This document shows positions 1-11,663 of a stretch of 64,000 nucleotides of DNA, piece after piece (positions within the stretch are counted from its first letter, which is position 1; the number at the start of each line of letters is the position of its first letter). The DNA is from Cryptomeria japonica (taxonomy: Eukaryota > Streptophyta > Pinopsida > Cupressales > Cupressaceae): positions 292,176,457-292,240,456 of the forward strand of contig NC_081410.1 of assembly GCF_030272615.1 (NCBI RefSeq), written 5' to 3'. The notes under the pieces were generated by a model, which saw only the letters and a list, made by a program, of their open reading frames with translations, did no database searches and had not been told where the DNA came from. The translations under genes were made by a program, and so were the position numbers.

Positions 1-540
1 AAGGAGGGAAATGGAGCAGGATTTTTTTTATTTCACCAAAAGGAAAAACATTTAAATATTCATTCCTTCTATCATTTGATTGCACCAACAATACAACAGA
101 ATATGAGGCTCTTTTGTTAGGATTAAATTCGGCATCCAAGTATGGGATAAAGCTCCTCAATGTTTATGGAGATTCATAATTTATCATTTCATAGGTCAGA
201 TCCAAGTATACCACTAAGAACACCAGACTAAAGAGATATAGAAATGAAGTTTGGGATATAATTGAATATTTTGATGCCTTTTCAGTAGAGTGGGTTGATA
301 GATCCCAAAACATCATGGAATATTTTCTAGCTAATGTAGCCATCAAACAAGATGATATAACATGTTATGGTATATCCAAGGTTGAAGTTAAAACTAGACC
401 TTATGTCCTAGATAACATATACAGTTGGCAAGTTTTTGAAAACGATGAGGATTTACTAAAATTCCTACATTGTGTAGATAAATATGAATCCCAACATATT
501 GATTTCAATTCTTATGTGGAGGAGATTGATGGGAAATAAA
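1..540 (+). pseudogene. GypA RNase H-like domain (RVT_3 / archaeal-type), partial
   Basis: Conceptual translation with frame changes gives a block with TEYEALLLGL around 88-120 and YGDS around 163-174, followed by a stop. These match the Glu and second Asp regions of RNase H1/archaeal-type RNase H (Pfam RVT_3). The first catalytic Asp would lie before the window. The tail continues as an open stretch at 315-539 that resembles the linker to RT. Known role of the fold: cleaving RNA in RNA-DNA hybrids. In the Tat lineage of plant gypsy elements an extra RNase H of this type is known beside the gypsy RNase H. The domain lies upstream of RT here, as in GypB. It is inactive: internal stops, frameshift near 30. 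Confidence 0.7.
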
Positions 541-799
541 CTATATTTGGGAAATAAGTAGTACAACTAAAAACAAACAAGATCCCTAGAGGTCTTCTTT
601 CCTTGGAGAGAATATTTGACAAAGATGATAAGATAGAAACAAAGGCAACACTGGTTAAAGATGATGATATTGAGAAGATAAATCTTGGAACATAAAATTC
701 TTGAAAAATTGTGCTCATTGGGAAAAGGCTCACACAAAAGATAAGGGAGGAATTGATAACATTGCCAAGGAAATATAGGCATGTGTTTTCCTGGTCATA

Positions 800-1590
800 T
801 GATGATTTAAAAACATATAGGGAAGACTTATTTCAGAATGAGATCCCACTAAAGTCATATTCAAAACCATTTAAACAGAAATAAAGACCCATTAATCCTA
901 CCTTGTTGCCTAAAATGCATGAAGAGACAGTAAAAATGAAGGAAGCAGTGATAATCAAGCCAATTAGATACTCAACATGGGTTTCAAATCTTATGCCAGT
1001 ATGAAAGAAGAACGGTGACATTATGATTAGACTATGTGTTGATTTTAGGAATCTAAACATATCCTCCTTAAAGGATAATTACCCACTGCCAAACATGGAT
1101 GCACTATTGCAGAAGGTAACATGATGTGAGCTATTGTCAATGATGGATGGATTCTCTGGTTATAACTAGGTAAAAGTCAAAGATTCAGAATAGTTTAAAA
1201 CTACATTTACCACCTCGTCGGGAACATATGTGTACACTGGAATGCCTTTTGGTTTAACAAATGTAGGACCCACTTTTCGAAGAGCTATGGCTGTAGCATT
1301 TGTACAATTGATCAATGTAATCATGATAGTATATCAAGATGATCTGACTGCATACTCAAAAAAGGCTAAAGATCATTCTAGCCACCTTGAAAAGATATTC
1401 ATAAAATCTCTATAATATGGTACCTCTTTAAATCCCAAGAAGTGCCATTTTGGTGTTACAGAGGGGAAAATAATGGGACATATAGTTTCAAAAGAAGGGG
1501 TGAAAATTGACCCAGAAAGAGTTGTTGCCATTGATAAAATTCCCATTCCTAGAATAATCAAATCCATACAGTCATTTTTGGATAGTTAAA
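800..1590 (+). pseudogene. GypA reverse transcriptase (broken)
   Basis: RT blocks are readable in order: a STWVSNL block near 972, LCVDFRNLN near 1030, DNYPLPNMD near 1075, MDGFSGYN near 1145, MPFGLTNVGPTF near 1242, and the catalytic YQDD box near 1335 (YxDD, both Asp kept). NPKKCHFG and GHIVSKEG follow. This is a standard Ty3/gypsy RT palm. In-frame stops occur near 1002, 1124 and 1167 and after the YQDD block near 1413. The longest uninterrupted piece is 1230-1415. Function in an intact element is copying the genomic RNA into cDNA inside the particle. This copy cannot encode a full enzyme. Confidence 0.88.
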
Positions 1591-2130
1591 CTTTGTGAGG
1601 AGATTTACTTCTAATTTTGTAGAGATTGTGAAGCCTATATCTAAGATGTTGAAGAAGGGTGCAAAATTGGATTGGAACAGTGAAGCTAAGGATGCATTTG
1701 TGGGTATTAAGAAGGAAATTAAGGAAGCTCTCATGCTAAAGTCTCCTAATTTTTCCAAGCCATTCCAAATATTCTCTTTTGTCTCTTATCACACCATTAT
1801 TGCTATTATGTTGTAGAAGAATGATGAAGGTCATGAGCATCCTATTGCATTCTTTAGCAAAGCCTTGCAAGAAGCTAAATTGAAGTATGCCATCAATGAA
1901 AAACAAGCTTATGCATTGGTTAAAGCAGTGAAAACTTTTAGATCATATCTAGTAGGGGAGAAAGTGCTGGCATATGTTACTAATGTAGCAGTCAAGGACA
2001 TATTCAGACAACTAGAGGTGACTGGAAGGAGATGTACATGGGTACAAGAACTCAATATAAACATCTAAATAACAAAATTAGTAAGAGGACAAGGGTTAGC
2101 TAAATTGATGGCTTAATCCAACTTAGAGGT
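1591..2130 (+). pseudogene. GypA connection and gypsy RNase H domain
   Basis: Two open stretches (1595-1816 and 1865-2068) read as the RT connection (RRFTSNF, ISKMLKKGAKLDWN) followed by the Ty3-type RNase H region (HPIAFFSKALQ, KYAINEKQAYALVKAVKTF). The first RNase H Asp site is replaced (FSFVSYHT, where family members usually have a D-A-S-type motif), and a TAG separates the two stretches near 1815. This is the second RNase H of the element, since another RNase H-like domain lies at 1-540. Confidence 0.78.
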
Positions 2131-2179
2131 AGCCCAAATTAATAATGTCAACCTGGTAGATGTTGTTATAAGTATAGAG

Positions 2180-3000
2180 ATGGTTCCTTGGTACTCAAAT
2201 ATAGTCTATTATTTGAAACACATGCAATGTCCCGAAGGTTTAGATGAAAATCTGAAAAGATCACTCAAGTTCCAAGAAGATAAGTATGTCTTAATAAGAG
2301 GGGATTTGCATTGGAGAAACATAGATGGTGTGTTGTTTTTCTTGGACCAACATCAATCACAGGTGGTATTAAAAGATATGCACAATGGATTATGCGGGGG
2401 ACATTTTTCAACTAAAACTACCACCTACAAGATTCTAAAGGTTGGATATTATTGGCCTAGTGTTTTTTAGGGATGCATTTACATACGTAAGGAAATGTGA
2501 AGCATGTCAAAAAAAATTCAGGGAAATTGAAATATCAAGGAACCTTACCATTAAGACCAATGCATGTTGAAGAGCCTTTTCAACAATGGGGGATTAATTT
2601 CATAGGAGAGATTACTGACAAGTCAAGTGGAGGTCATAGATGTATCCTAGTTGCCACTGATTACTTTACTAAATGGGTAGAATCTATTCCTACTAAACAA
2701 GAAACCAACAAAGTGGTAATCAAATTTTTAATGAGAAACATATTGAATAGGTTTGGTGTCCCTTCTAGATTCATAACAGATAATGACATATGTTTTAGAT
2801 CCGTTGAATTCAATAAGTTCTATGAGGAATATGGTATTACAGTATCCTATGCTTAACCATATCATCCTAGGGAAATGGTCAAGCTGAATCAAGCAATAAG
2901 AATATTTTGAAAATCATAAGAAGGATGCTTGATAATAACAAAAGGGCTTGCGATTCCAAATTGAACTTATCTTTTTGGGCAGATAGAATTACCACTAAAA
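2180..3000 (+). pseudogene. GypA integrase, zinc-binding and catalytic core
   Basis: The zinc-binding region shows a His pair (MHNGLCGGHFS) near 2380-2410 and a CEACQ pair near 2500, split by a stop and frameshift near 2470. The core starts with QQWGINFIGEI near 2585, where the first catalytic Asp of the usual WGIDF motif is Asn. The second Asp sits in ITDNDICF near 2780. The third acidic residue survives as NGQAESSNK near 2875-2900 after a frameshift. Integrase joins cDNA ends to host DNA. The D-to-N change and the breaks make this copy inactive. Confidence 0.82.
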
Positions 3001-3623
3001 AATCCATAGGAAAATCCCCATTTGAGTTGGTATATGGGAAATGAGCTATTCTTCCATTGGAAAATTTATTACTAGTCTACAAGTTTGAGAATGAGGAAGA
3101 CCTTTTGGATCTAATGGAGGAGAAGTTTATTCAGTTGGAAGAATTAGATGAGATGAGGCGAGAAGCACAAAAACAAAATCTTAAAGCCCAAGCACAGATA
3201 AAGCTTCTTCATGATAGAAAATCAAATGATAGGAAGTTCCATGAAGGAGAATGGGTTCTTATGTGGAATGATAGACAACAGGACAAAGGAAAGCATGGGA
3301 AATTTGAAGCATTGTGGGTTGGACCATACATTGTCATCGGCAAAGGAGGTGAAAATTCATATTTCTTACATAACACATTAGGAGAGCGACAAGAATTTCC
3401 AATGCATGGACAATTCTTGAAGAACTTATTTTCTAAGAAAAAGGAGTTCTTATCCATGCACAATAGATTAGGAATCATTTTACTATTCCATCTATGCATA
3501 TCCCATCCCCACCATCAACAAAATATATGCAACTTATTGCATGGTCTTCTTTTCCCAAAGATTGACCTAGATTCTTGCAGGTATTCTATTAAACACCTCA
3601 TCCTTAGACAAAGCCACTATTGA
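3001..3623 (+). pseudogene. GypA integrase C-terminal region
   Basis: An open stretch from 3057 carries the usual end of plant gypsy integrase: a basic helical segment, then GEWVLMWNDRQQDKGKHGKF (near 3247-3305), then LWVGPYIVIGKGGENSYFL. This is the small C-terminal fold often called GPY/F. No chromodomain is visible afterwards, which fits Tat/Athila-like rather than chromovirus elements. The open frame runs to 3623, but homology is weak after about 3440. Confidence 0.72.
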
Positions 3624-3650
3624 AATCCCAAAATTTTAATATTTAGTATC

Positions 3651-4960
3651 CTTGGGATATGAGTCATCACAAAGCTTTTGTATTTAAGATGATGAGAGGT
3701 TAACGCTATAATAGTTTCTTTTACCCAGTATAAAAACCCCACATACTATCTCCATTGTGCCTCATTCCTACATGAAGAATTCCTGATAAACCCAAGAAAG
3801 ACCAGTAAAATAACCTCCATCTATCAATATTTCATTTGTATATCAGAATAGCTATTCCAATCTAATAAATCAATGTTAGACACCAATATCAGGATAGTAT
3901 TACTGAACATGAAGTCCTGACTACCCATCAGAATAATTAATAAAGGTGGAATAAAAATTATTTGTGATCCCGATGGAAAAATTATCCTGATTTCATTACT
4001 TCGGTGTAACTATACCGAACAGGGCATATGGACATCTAGCAGAGTAACTACCAAAGGCGGAGTAGCAGTATTTTGTAATGCCGATAGAGTAAGTTATCCC
4101 ATTGAAAGAAAACATAAAAAGAAAAATATTATGTAGGCTCATAGGAATAACCTATGAAGCTAGAATAGCATGTCAACAGGGTTATGATCATTAAAACAAT
4201 CCTGATGATAAATAAATAGAACACTGACGAGAGAATTATCCTGATTATGAACTCATGATTGAAGAAATCAATATTGGAGAAACCTATGGCAATGAAAGGA
4301 AAATGGAGAAGGAATCCTTATTGGTATAACTAATGAGATCAGGATAATGAATCAACTATGATCTGATAACATAACTTATTCTGAAAATAGGCATATGGAT
4401 TGTCATCAAAATAGTTACTTCAATGGCGTTCTTTTGGTTTGAATACCTCTATTAAGATAACTCATAGTGAATTCAAAGTCAGAGCCTTCATCGGGGTGAC
4501 TTATGAAGTTGGGAAGACATTCTTCAGATATGCCGATAATGAAAGTAACACTGATAGGCATCATCCAAGATGTGTTTGGCATAGGTAACCTAAAGATCAA
4601 AATCAAACTGGAGGTTACTTATCGGTATAACCCATACCGAAATGACGTGAAAGAAAGACAGTTATAGAAAGCACCATATTTATCCACATCGACTAAATTG
4701 TTGGAAAGCACCAAATTTAGAAACATCAATGGAAAGAGTTAAGTCAATGTCACGCATCATCAGAGCAATTCAAATTTTGAAAATATCACCCCATTGATTT
4801 ACAAACTGGAACATTTATTGCTGCATGAATGACATTCTCTCAAAAACTCAATCCAGAATTTTTTTAGAATTGCAGACACATAGAAGCGACATTGGAGTAG
4901 GGGAAAAGGGGGCAGTAAGAGCAACAAGTAAGTATCCTAAGCAATTACCCTATGATTTCC
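3651..4960 (+). other. Non-coding stretch with small hairpins and a recurring TTATCCTGAT word
   Basis: No protein homology is recognised. The stretch holds a TATAAAAA word at 3729-3736. It has two short perfect inverted repeats: TTCGGT/ACCGAA near 4000-4019 and TCGGTAT/ATACCGA near 4622-4641. Repeated copies of TTATCCTGAT-like words occur in both orientations near 3886, 3973, 4199, 4232 and 4334. It may be the untranslated region between pol and the following ORF, or an old LTR. No matching second copy was found in the window. Confidence 0.4.
3729..3736 (+). promoter_or_regulatory. TATA-like word TATAAAAA
   Basis: A consensus-like TATA word followed by a C-rich segment, about 1.2 kb upstream of the 4989 ORF. 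It could serve an LTR or an internal promoter. There is no supporting second LTR copy, so this is only a sequence match. Confidence 0.25.
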
Positions 4961-4988
4961 TGAAGAAATTTATTGAATTGCTTGTGAA

Positions 4989-7930
4989 ATGGAGAGTTCT
5001 AGTGGTTCTAAGAAGAGGCAAAAGGGAGAAAGACGCAAGGGAAAGGGGAAAAACCAAAAAATGGAGGAAACAAGTGTAGAAACCCTGGTGGAAGAAAGAA
5101 AATTAAACCAGGATCTATTAGACCAATTACCTGGTTCCACCCCTAAACCCAAGAGGTCTATAGAATTAATGTTGGAAGACAATTATGGTGATGTAGGAGA
5201 TATGTACACAACCATTAGAGGCTATGAGTTATTTATGTTCCACTATCATAGGCATGAAGAACTTGAGCCAATTTGCAACCTGTGGAAATTGAACTTGGGA
5301 AAACTAGTTGTTCCCAATGTCTATGTTAATGTGGATCTCCTAAAACTGTTACCAAAAAATTATGATCTCAAAAAGAGGGCAATCTGCGACCAAGATGGAA
5401 AGCCCTGTTTCTTTATATCTAGAGAGGCAATCTCTGAAGTTTTTGACTTGCTTGTGATTTATGATTATCCCATTGTCCTTAAGAATATATCTAAATAATA
5501 TCAAAGGTTAGATACCGCATATGAAGGATGGATATTTCCCTTTCACTTTCTTAATCCTGATGCACCATTGGAAACATGGGAAGATTTTGTATTTCATATA
5601 AATTTATTCAAAAATTATTTCAAGTATGCATACTACTCAGGTGGTCAAGTTTTAGGGCTAAACACTCCAAATTTAATGAGGGTAGAATCCATGATCATTG
5701 CAATAGACATTGAGTCCCTAAAAACCAAAGAATTTGATTATGCTACATTTGTAGAAAGCCAACTTGAGACAAGGCTTATAGCTATACAAAAAGATTCATC
5801 CCAGATCCACTTCCCACATTATTCCTTGTTGATGCATATGGTGTTATTTTATGGCCGAGAATTGGGTCTTTGGCTTGAGGAGATGAGGATAAGGCAGTGT
5901 GATAATGATAACAAGCCTCTACTAGTCCAATTATGGACTTCAATATGGGACTGTAAATTTGTTAGATCTAGTTACATTCCTTTTGAAGAATACTTTGTAT
6001 AAAATTTATACAAGTTTTATAATCACCCTTGTAATTCTACACTCTTATTAGATGTAAAAAAATTGTTAAGGCTGACAGACTCTGGAGGCCCTAAAACCTT
6101 TAAGCACAACTGGGGTGATTGGTATTTCTTTTCTGATGTGACAAGGATTAGAGTCTACGAATTTGAATAATCTCCATTATTGTTGCCCAAGATAGTGCAT
6201 GATAGAGTAGCCTATTTAGAGACCATAAGGAAAATGAAAGATTTAAATCATATGCACTTACATTTTCATGACAAACAAGCTTTTATGCCTAGAACATTAT
6301 GTGTTGGTGAATTCATTGTTAATGGGAGAGAAGGGAAAGAGCTCACATGGAGAAAATTGGTCCATTTTGATATGAAGCTGGGTGCTCTAAGGAATAACTT
6401 TGATCCTCAAGGATATATCCATTATGTGAGGAAAAATAGAAACTTGATGATTATGAGCATATCCCATATATGAGAGATGACTTGATAAGAAACATGGATG
6501 AAAAGGAGGCTAAATTGGCCATTGATAATCATAACAGGGAGATGGATCAAAATGCAAGGGAGAGACAAACTATCAATGTGTCATCCTCAGATGAAGAAGA
6601 GTCACCAGAAGGGGATGAGGTTTCAATTGAGAAGTTCTCCAAAATGCTGATTAAGGAGCAAGTATCACCTATTAGGGATTTTGATGAAAAAGTTCCAATA
6701 GAATTAGATCCAAGACAATTGTCCTGCAAAGATTTTATATCTGATGATAACTTTATATAGTCTCTTGAATTCATGTCCTTTTTCTATAAAATGAAAGGAA
6801 AATAAATTAGAGAAGGTGTTGGAGAGGTGGATGCATCTAATGAAAAAAATTGCCAGCTACTCTGGAAAAGGAAATAGAACAGGAAATGGGCCAAATGACT
6901 CCTGAAAGAGGGAGAAAACTACTTGAAGATGCAGGTGTCGTGATCTTTCCTTGGTGGGATATGAATTTAGCGTTAGTGTTTGATAATTTTCTTCATAATA
7001 TTGATGCAAAACATAAGTTATCTCTAAAAGGTCTGACCCAAGTATATATAGGGTCATTTCATACAACCCTGACAAGCAGTCTATGTTGATTTGATCATTG
7101 TATCCTCGACACAAAAAAACCATAGTGATTGATACACAAATGGCCTTCAGACATATCATGACCTTGAAGGTTGGTGAGATAGACCCCATAGTTATAGTGG
7201 ATTTAGGGGTAAACATTGCTAAATTGAATAAGGCCCAAACTCAATTGTTATTGAGAGAAAACAAGCCTAGTAAACTTGAGAATATCAGGCCGAATAAAGA
7301 AATTGATCATCTGAAGGAAATTTTGAAACAAATGGAGCAACACAGACTATTAATGCAAGGTGAGAGCTCATAGCCTCAAACTAAGGCTACCAAATTGAGA
7401 GAAGAGAATTATCAGCTCCAGGCCCAATTAAGAGAAGTAAAAAAATGAAAGCATGTCAGTGCTTATCCAAAAGAGGTTTACTAACTTGATGAAATGTATG
7501 GACAAATACTAGGATGTATTCACTAAGAATCAAACCATTATTGAGGAGAATGAAAGAATGGATGAATGACTACATGAGCGACTCAAAGAGGTCTAGGGAA
7601 AAGATGAAGCAAATCCTGAAGCTGTGCAAAATTATGAAGAATTGATGAGAACCCATAAAAGATATCTAGAAACGCTAATATCTGAGGGTGCTAATTTCCA
7701 TAGTGATGGATCAAATGACATTCCACCCCTTCTTAATGAAGATAGAGATTAGTAAGGGAAGGTGGAATGGATTTAGGAATGCCAACAACTGCTTAGGGAT
7801 GCACTAAAAACTACCAAGATTGGAGATACTAATAAGGCGGTAGAATACATTAAAAACATGGTGCTAATGGAGATAGAGGCCAAAGATACAACCCTTGATT
7901 GTGATACTCGATACAATGAGAAATATTTGG
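4989..7930 (+). pseudogene. Long broken ORF of unknown function, retroelement-associated
   Basis: I do not recognise the product. Fragments 4989-5498, 5568-6002 and 6180-6473 share one frame and are separated only by stops. The reading then shifts (6470-6760, 6850-7089, 7098-7373), giving a former protein of roughly 900 or more residues. The N-terminus is lysine-rich (KKRQKGERRKGKGKN). The middle is mixed alpha-like, with aromatic segments such as KPCFFISREAISEVFDL. An acidic serine run (SSSDEEESPEGDE) lies near 6580-6620. The end is rich in Glu, Gln and Lys and looks like coiled coil (7260-7930). It lies between GypA integrase and GypB protease. It could be a 3' extra ORF of GypA or a gag-side ORF of GypB. 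Confidence 0.5.
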
Positions 7931-8629
7931 CACATTTTATCTAGTGTTCATTTATGTTTAACTAGATGATTAGTTCTTTAAGTGTTTAGTTTATTTCCAA
8001 AAGACCTTTTTCAAAGGGTGTGACCCTTTGATATGTTATAAGATACTCAATGTAATCATTTGCAAAACATTTTGAATTTTAGCAAGTTTTCTAAAAGTTT
8101 AAGTTTCAAGCAGTGTTGATGTTTCAAGAACAAGATTTTATTTTAAAGTAATATAAAGAAATCAATTTCCTTATTTGGAAAATTGTGTTGTGGATTATTT
8201 GATTTTCAAATCAGATCTTTGTTATAATTGTTTGTGGTTGATAATTACTACTCTAAGTCACTGTGTGAAGAAGTTGTATGTTGTTACATAGTTGGAGCAT
8301 CAAGATACATCTGATAATCATTTTGCCTATTATGTCTTGGCTAATTGGTCTTTCATAAGGAAAAAATTTAATGAGACTAACTGTGAAGATATTATACAAT
8401 TTTATAGCATTGGAGGTTGGGTAGTTGACAGATCCTTCTAAGGGAGGATTTAAAAATTGTCTTTCAGAGTTATACATAGGGGTTACAAGTGGATGACTCT
8501 ATTGCACAAAAGAGATAAGGCAATTGTCTATTGCACACAAATTTGAATTCAATATTAATTAAAATCATTTACTCACACTTTTTAGTTTCATTTCCATGTT
8601 AGTAAGAGATAAAATCAAAGAATAGGAGT
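7931..8629. other. AT-rich stretch without recognisable gene
   Basis: No coding homology on either strand. The composition (T-rich runs, TATAAGATACTC near 8036, a small inverted repeat around 8200) would suit an LTR or untranslated region. No second copy exists in the window to confirm an LTR, and no primer-binding site is seen after it. Confidence 0.35.
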
Positions 8630-8975
8630 AAGAAATAAAGATAGTAGGAATCAGATTGAAGAAAGACTTAATCAGTTAGAGAAGATAATCAAGGAAGTAG
8701 TAAGATAACCTATCCCAAAGGTGTATGCCACTTTGAGATAGGACTAGAAGTAGAAGTTACAGTGTGAAATCTGTTATAAAAAGAACCAAATTGGAGAGTC
8801 AGGTTGTGAGGAGGTACACCCATCTAGGTCCTGCAGAGCCTCAAGTGAGGGAGTTAGCAACCTCAAAAGGTTCACTCTACTAGTTGGCCAAATCAATTGG
8901 AAGATTTGATCATTGAGCAAGGCATACTCATACAATTTTCTAATCTATTGATTCAAGAACCAACACATTATAGAG
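8630..8975 (+). pseudogene. GypB possible Gag tail / linker to protease
   Basis: Short readable fragments before the protease include a charged helical segment (NQIEERLNQLEKIIKEVV, near 8650-8704). Such segments are common in the C-terminal Gag region of Tat-like gypsy elements. Stops interrupt it and no capsid domain or zinc knuckle is visible, so the main Gag body is missing or unrecognisable. Confidence 0.35.
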
Positions 8976-9580
8976 GTGACATCAAAAGGTTGCATCTCTT
9001 TAACTCCTACAAGTTTAGCGCAACCTATGGAATTAGATTATTCAAAGAAAATCAGTAAGCCTTCTCCCTTCTATCTTTCCTTAATCATAGGAAAAAATAT
9101 TTTTCATAATTGTATGATAGATGTTGGGGCTAGTAGTTTGGTTATGCCTAAAGGAGTAGCTGACTGTCTAGGTATCAAATATGAGACTATATCAAGAGGT
9201 GTTTACAACTTGATGGCACATTAGTTCAAATTGTTTATATCTTAGTGATTGACCTCCCAACCTACTTTTCCATTTGTCTATCTAGGGAATTCACTGCTAG
9301 GATAAGGGGCTACCTATCCTCTGATTGGTCTTACATGTTATTTAGGACAAGGTATGACATAAAGGTTACCATCAAGGTAGAGCCTACTGTAAAATATCAC
9401 ATTGAGCCCTACATCCCAAGTCCCATAGATATGAATTTATCCTTCCATGAGGAGAATGAGGATGTATTAATTAGAGATCCTACAACTCAATTGGAGGAAG
9501 TTCCTAATTCCCTACTTGATGAGTGGGAAAATGCATTTTAATTTGATCCCATTAATGAGGTCAATGATACAAGCCTTGGT
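8976..9580 (+). pseudogene. GypB aspartic protease
   Basis: A retropepsin-like active site is seen as MIDVGASSLVMPK near 9111-9150 (family form D-[ST/L]-G-A; Val replaces the usual middle residue). A frame change follows near 9225. A block with CLSREFTARIRGYLSSDWSY near 9272-9331 matches the distal protease segment of Tat-like elements. A linker rich in Glu and Pro follows to 9540. In an active element it would cut Gag-Pol. Confidence 0.72.
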
Positions 9581-9589
9581 ACATATTGT

Positions 9590-10140
9590 ATTCATGAAGA
9601 AGAAACTCCTATCCCTAGCATTTTAGAAGAAAGAAATGACATGCATGGATTGTGGGACATGTTCTTTGATAGGCCGAGGAACAAAAATGGTTCAGGAGTT
9701 GGGGTTTACTTATTTCTCCTAAAGGGGAGAAATATTAATTTTCTTTTAGACTTCATTTTAGTTGCACTAATAATGTAGCTAAGCATGAAGCCTTAATTTT
9801 GGGTCTCCAAATGACACAAAGAAGAGGGATAAAATCCTTAAGCATGCATGGAGATAGTGAGCTAGTTGTAAATTAGATTAGATCCTAGAGTATAAAAAAT
9901 AACAACCTTCTCAAGTCCTATAAACATAAAGCATGGGAACTAATTGAAGGGTTTTAAGATTTCAATATTTATAGTGTACCTATAAATTAGAATAAACATG
10001 TTGATATATTAGCTTTAGTTTTTGCTCAGCATGACATTCCATCTCATGTTGAAATACATAAAGAATATCAAATCAGACTTGTGGTGAGACCTACATTGCC
10101 TGATAGTCAAGTGAATTGGTAGGTCTTTGATTCTATTTAG
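9590..10140 (+). pseudogene. GypB RNase H-like domain upstream of RT
   Basis: Conceptual reading shows FDRPRNKNGSGVGVYL near 9668-9715 (first Asp region), then after a frame change KHEALILGL near 9784-9810 (Glu region) and HGDSELVVN near 9847-9873 (second Asp). An RNase H-like tail (LIEGF, then NKHVDILAL near 9994) follows. This is the RVT_3/archaeal-type RNase H pattern, and the D-E-D residues are visible. Several stops break it. It lies between protease and RT, at the same place as in GypA, while the usual gypsy RNase H is present after RT (18121-18620). Confidence 0.75.
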
Positions 10141-10369
10141 CAAATTGTGAACTTTCTACAAGATGAGGCAGAGTTCTCACACAAGAAAAAAACCCTGTTG
10201 CAAGACTAATATGGAGATCAAATTATGCGGCTTAATTCTAATAATATTCCCAAGGGATTGATCACCTTGGAAGGGATCTTCAATATTGATGGTTAAATGA
10301 AAGGTGGAGCTATGAACCTAGTTGCAAGGAAAGGAGACTACAAATCACTATCCATGGTGGAAGGAAAAG

Positions 10370-10555
10370 CTCTTAACTTGGGAAGGGTATGTTCCCAATT
10401 AGATCAAAATATTTTTTTAAACCTTTGTCAATAATATGGTGATTATTTTACTTTTACATATAAGGATTTAAAATGGTTTGACCCCATCTTAGCTCAACAT
10501 ACCATAGAGCTTGATCCTAATGCTAAACTAATTAGACAAAAGAAAAGACCTATAA
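10370..10555 (+). pseudogene. GypB reverse transcriptase, N-terminal part
   Basis: The start of RT reads as YKDLKWFDPILAQHTIELD near 10461-10515 and a basic RQKKRPI just before the CopA junction. It is separated from the rest of RT by CopA. The last five bases (TATAA) are the target duplicated by CopA. Confidence 0.8.
10551..10555. repeat. CopA target site duplication TATAA, left copy
   Basis: TATAA directly before the TGTTAGG end; the same five bases follow the right LTR at 17354-17358. Confidence 0.92.
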
Positions 10556-11663
10556 TGTTAGGATAACCGGTGAACAACCGAGAGTGGGGGGGGCGTGAAT
10601 AAGTTGTTAACATATTATATTAATCAAACCACTTTATAACCTTTAACTAGAGCACATTAACACTGAATACTGGAATAGCAGAAACAAATATTGGCAAGCA
10701 ATAAAACTTAAGAATGAAATAGAGAATTAACACAATCCAACCATACCACATAACACCATGATTTGTACATGGAAAAATTGGTAAAGGGAAAAACCATGGT
10801 GGGAAGCCTATTCACAGTAAGATGATACTTCTACAGAAAGTATGTGATACAATAAGGGGCCTCCACATGCAGGAAGGCACACTGCCTAGAGTGTACTACT
10901 CATTACAAAAGAGTTTCACTGACTACAAAGAGGTTATAACCACCTCAATATAATTGGACACCAATCCAAAAGAATGAACTTCCAGAGATAGCATTTACCA
11001 TGCCTGATTACAGTCCCGGTTAAGCTCAATATCGGAGGCCTTTGACCTCTTACTTAAACCCAATTCGATCACCTATGATCAACCAAATCTCCTTCGCATA
11101 TGATATTACATTCCATGAATATGACACATTTATTCCCCATACCATGATCTACAATGAGATCTTAAATCAATTTATACAAACCCTAAGGCCTAAACCAATT
11201 AGGTCAGCCACCTAAAAGATATTACAATAGGATCATTACATATATCCATATTACAATGATATTCCATGTCGGCTTTAGACCAAAACAATATTAACCAATC
11301 CATAAAACATCCCAGTAATGTGTAGAGAACACGTTATCATGATATTGGTCCATAACCTAGATAAGTACCAGACCTAATTTGGGTCCACCATGCCAAAGTG
11401 ATGTCTCCAATCAATTAAGGCTCAATCGAGGATCACCTTTTGCATCCTGAATTCCATCTAGAAGTGAAACCAACACCCCTCGCATTCTATCAAATATTCT
11501 CAGTAAAAGCTCTGTCAATTAAACCTTAAACCCTTACCGGTAACACAAGATCTTCTATCGGTAACCAAAACTTGTCTACCAGTAACCAACCAAAACAATT
11601 AGTGTTGACATCAATGACAAAAAATTATTGCAACACATAATCAATTCATCCATATTGCCAACA
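10556..11663 (-). repeat. CopA 3' LTR (left side in the window)
   Basis: Starts TGTTAGGATAACCGG and ends ATTGCCAACA; it matches 16251-17353 along its length. On the minus strand it has a TATAAAT word (11170-11176) and the C-rich-loop stem near its 3' end (10573-10607). Length 1108. Confidence 0.95.
11170..11176 (-). promoter_or_regulatory. CopA LTR TATA-like box
   Basis: TATAAAT on the minus strand, followed downstream by the U5-like part of the LTR. The right LTR copy at the matching place is altered. Confidence 0.45.

Larger units (their letters stand above)
1..3650 (+). mobile_element. GypA: decayed Ty3/gypsy retrotransposon, 3' part of pol
   Basis: Pol fragments run on the plus strand in the order RNase H-like domain, reverse transcriptase, second RNase H, integrase zinc-binding region, integrase core and integrase C-terminus. 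This is Ty3/gypsy order (integrase after RT) with an extra RNase H-like domain in front of RT. The element starts upstream of the window, so gag, protease and 5' LTR are not seen. Many stops and several frameshifts show it is dead. I could not find a 3' LTR. The long ORF at 4989-7930 may belong to it as a 3' extra ORF, but this is not established. Confidence 0.85.

Noticed and set aside
7931-8629. 3' LTR of GypA or 5' LTR of GypB
   Set aside because: Composition fits, but no second copy, no polypurine tract before it and no primer site after it.
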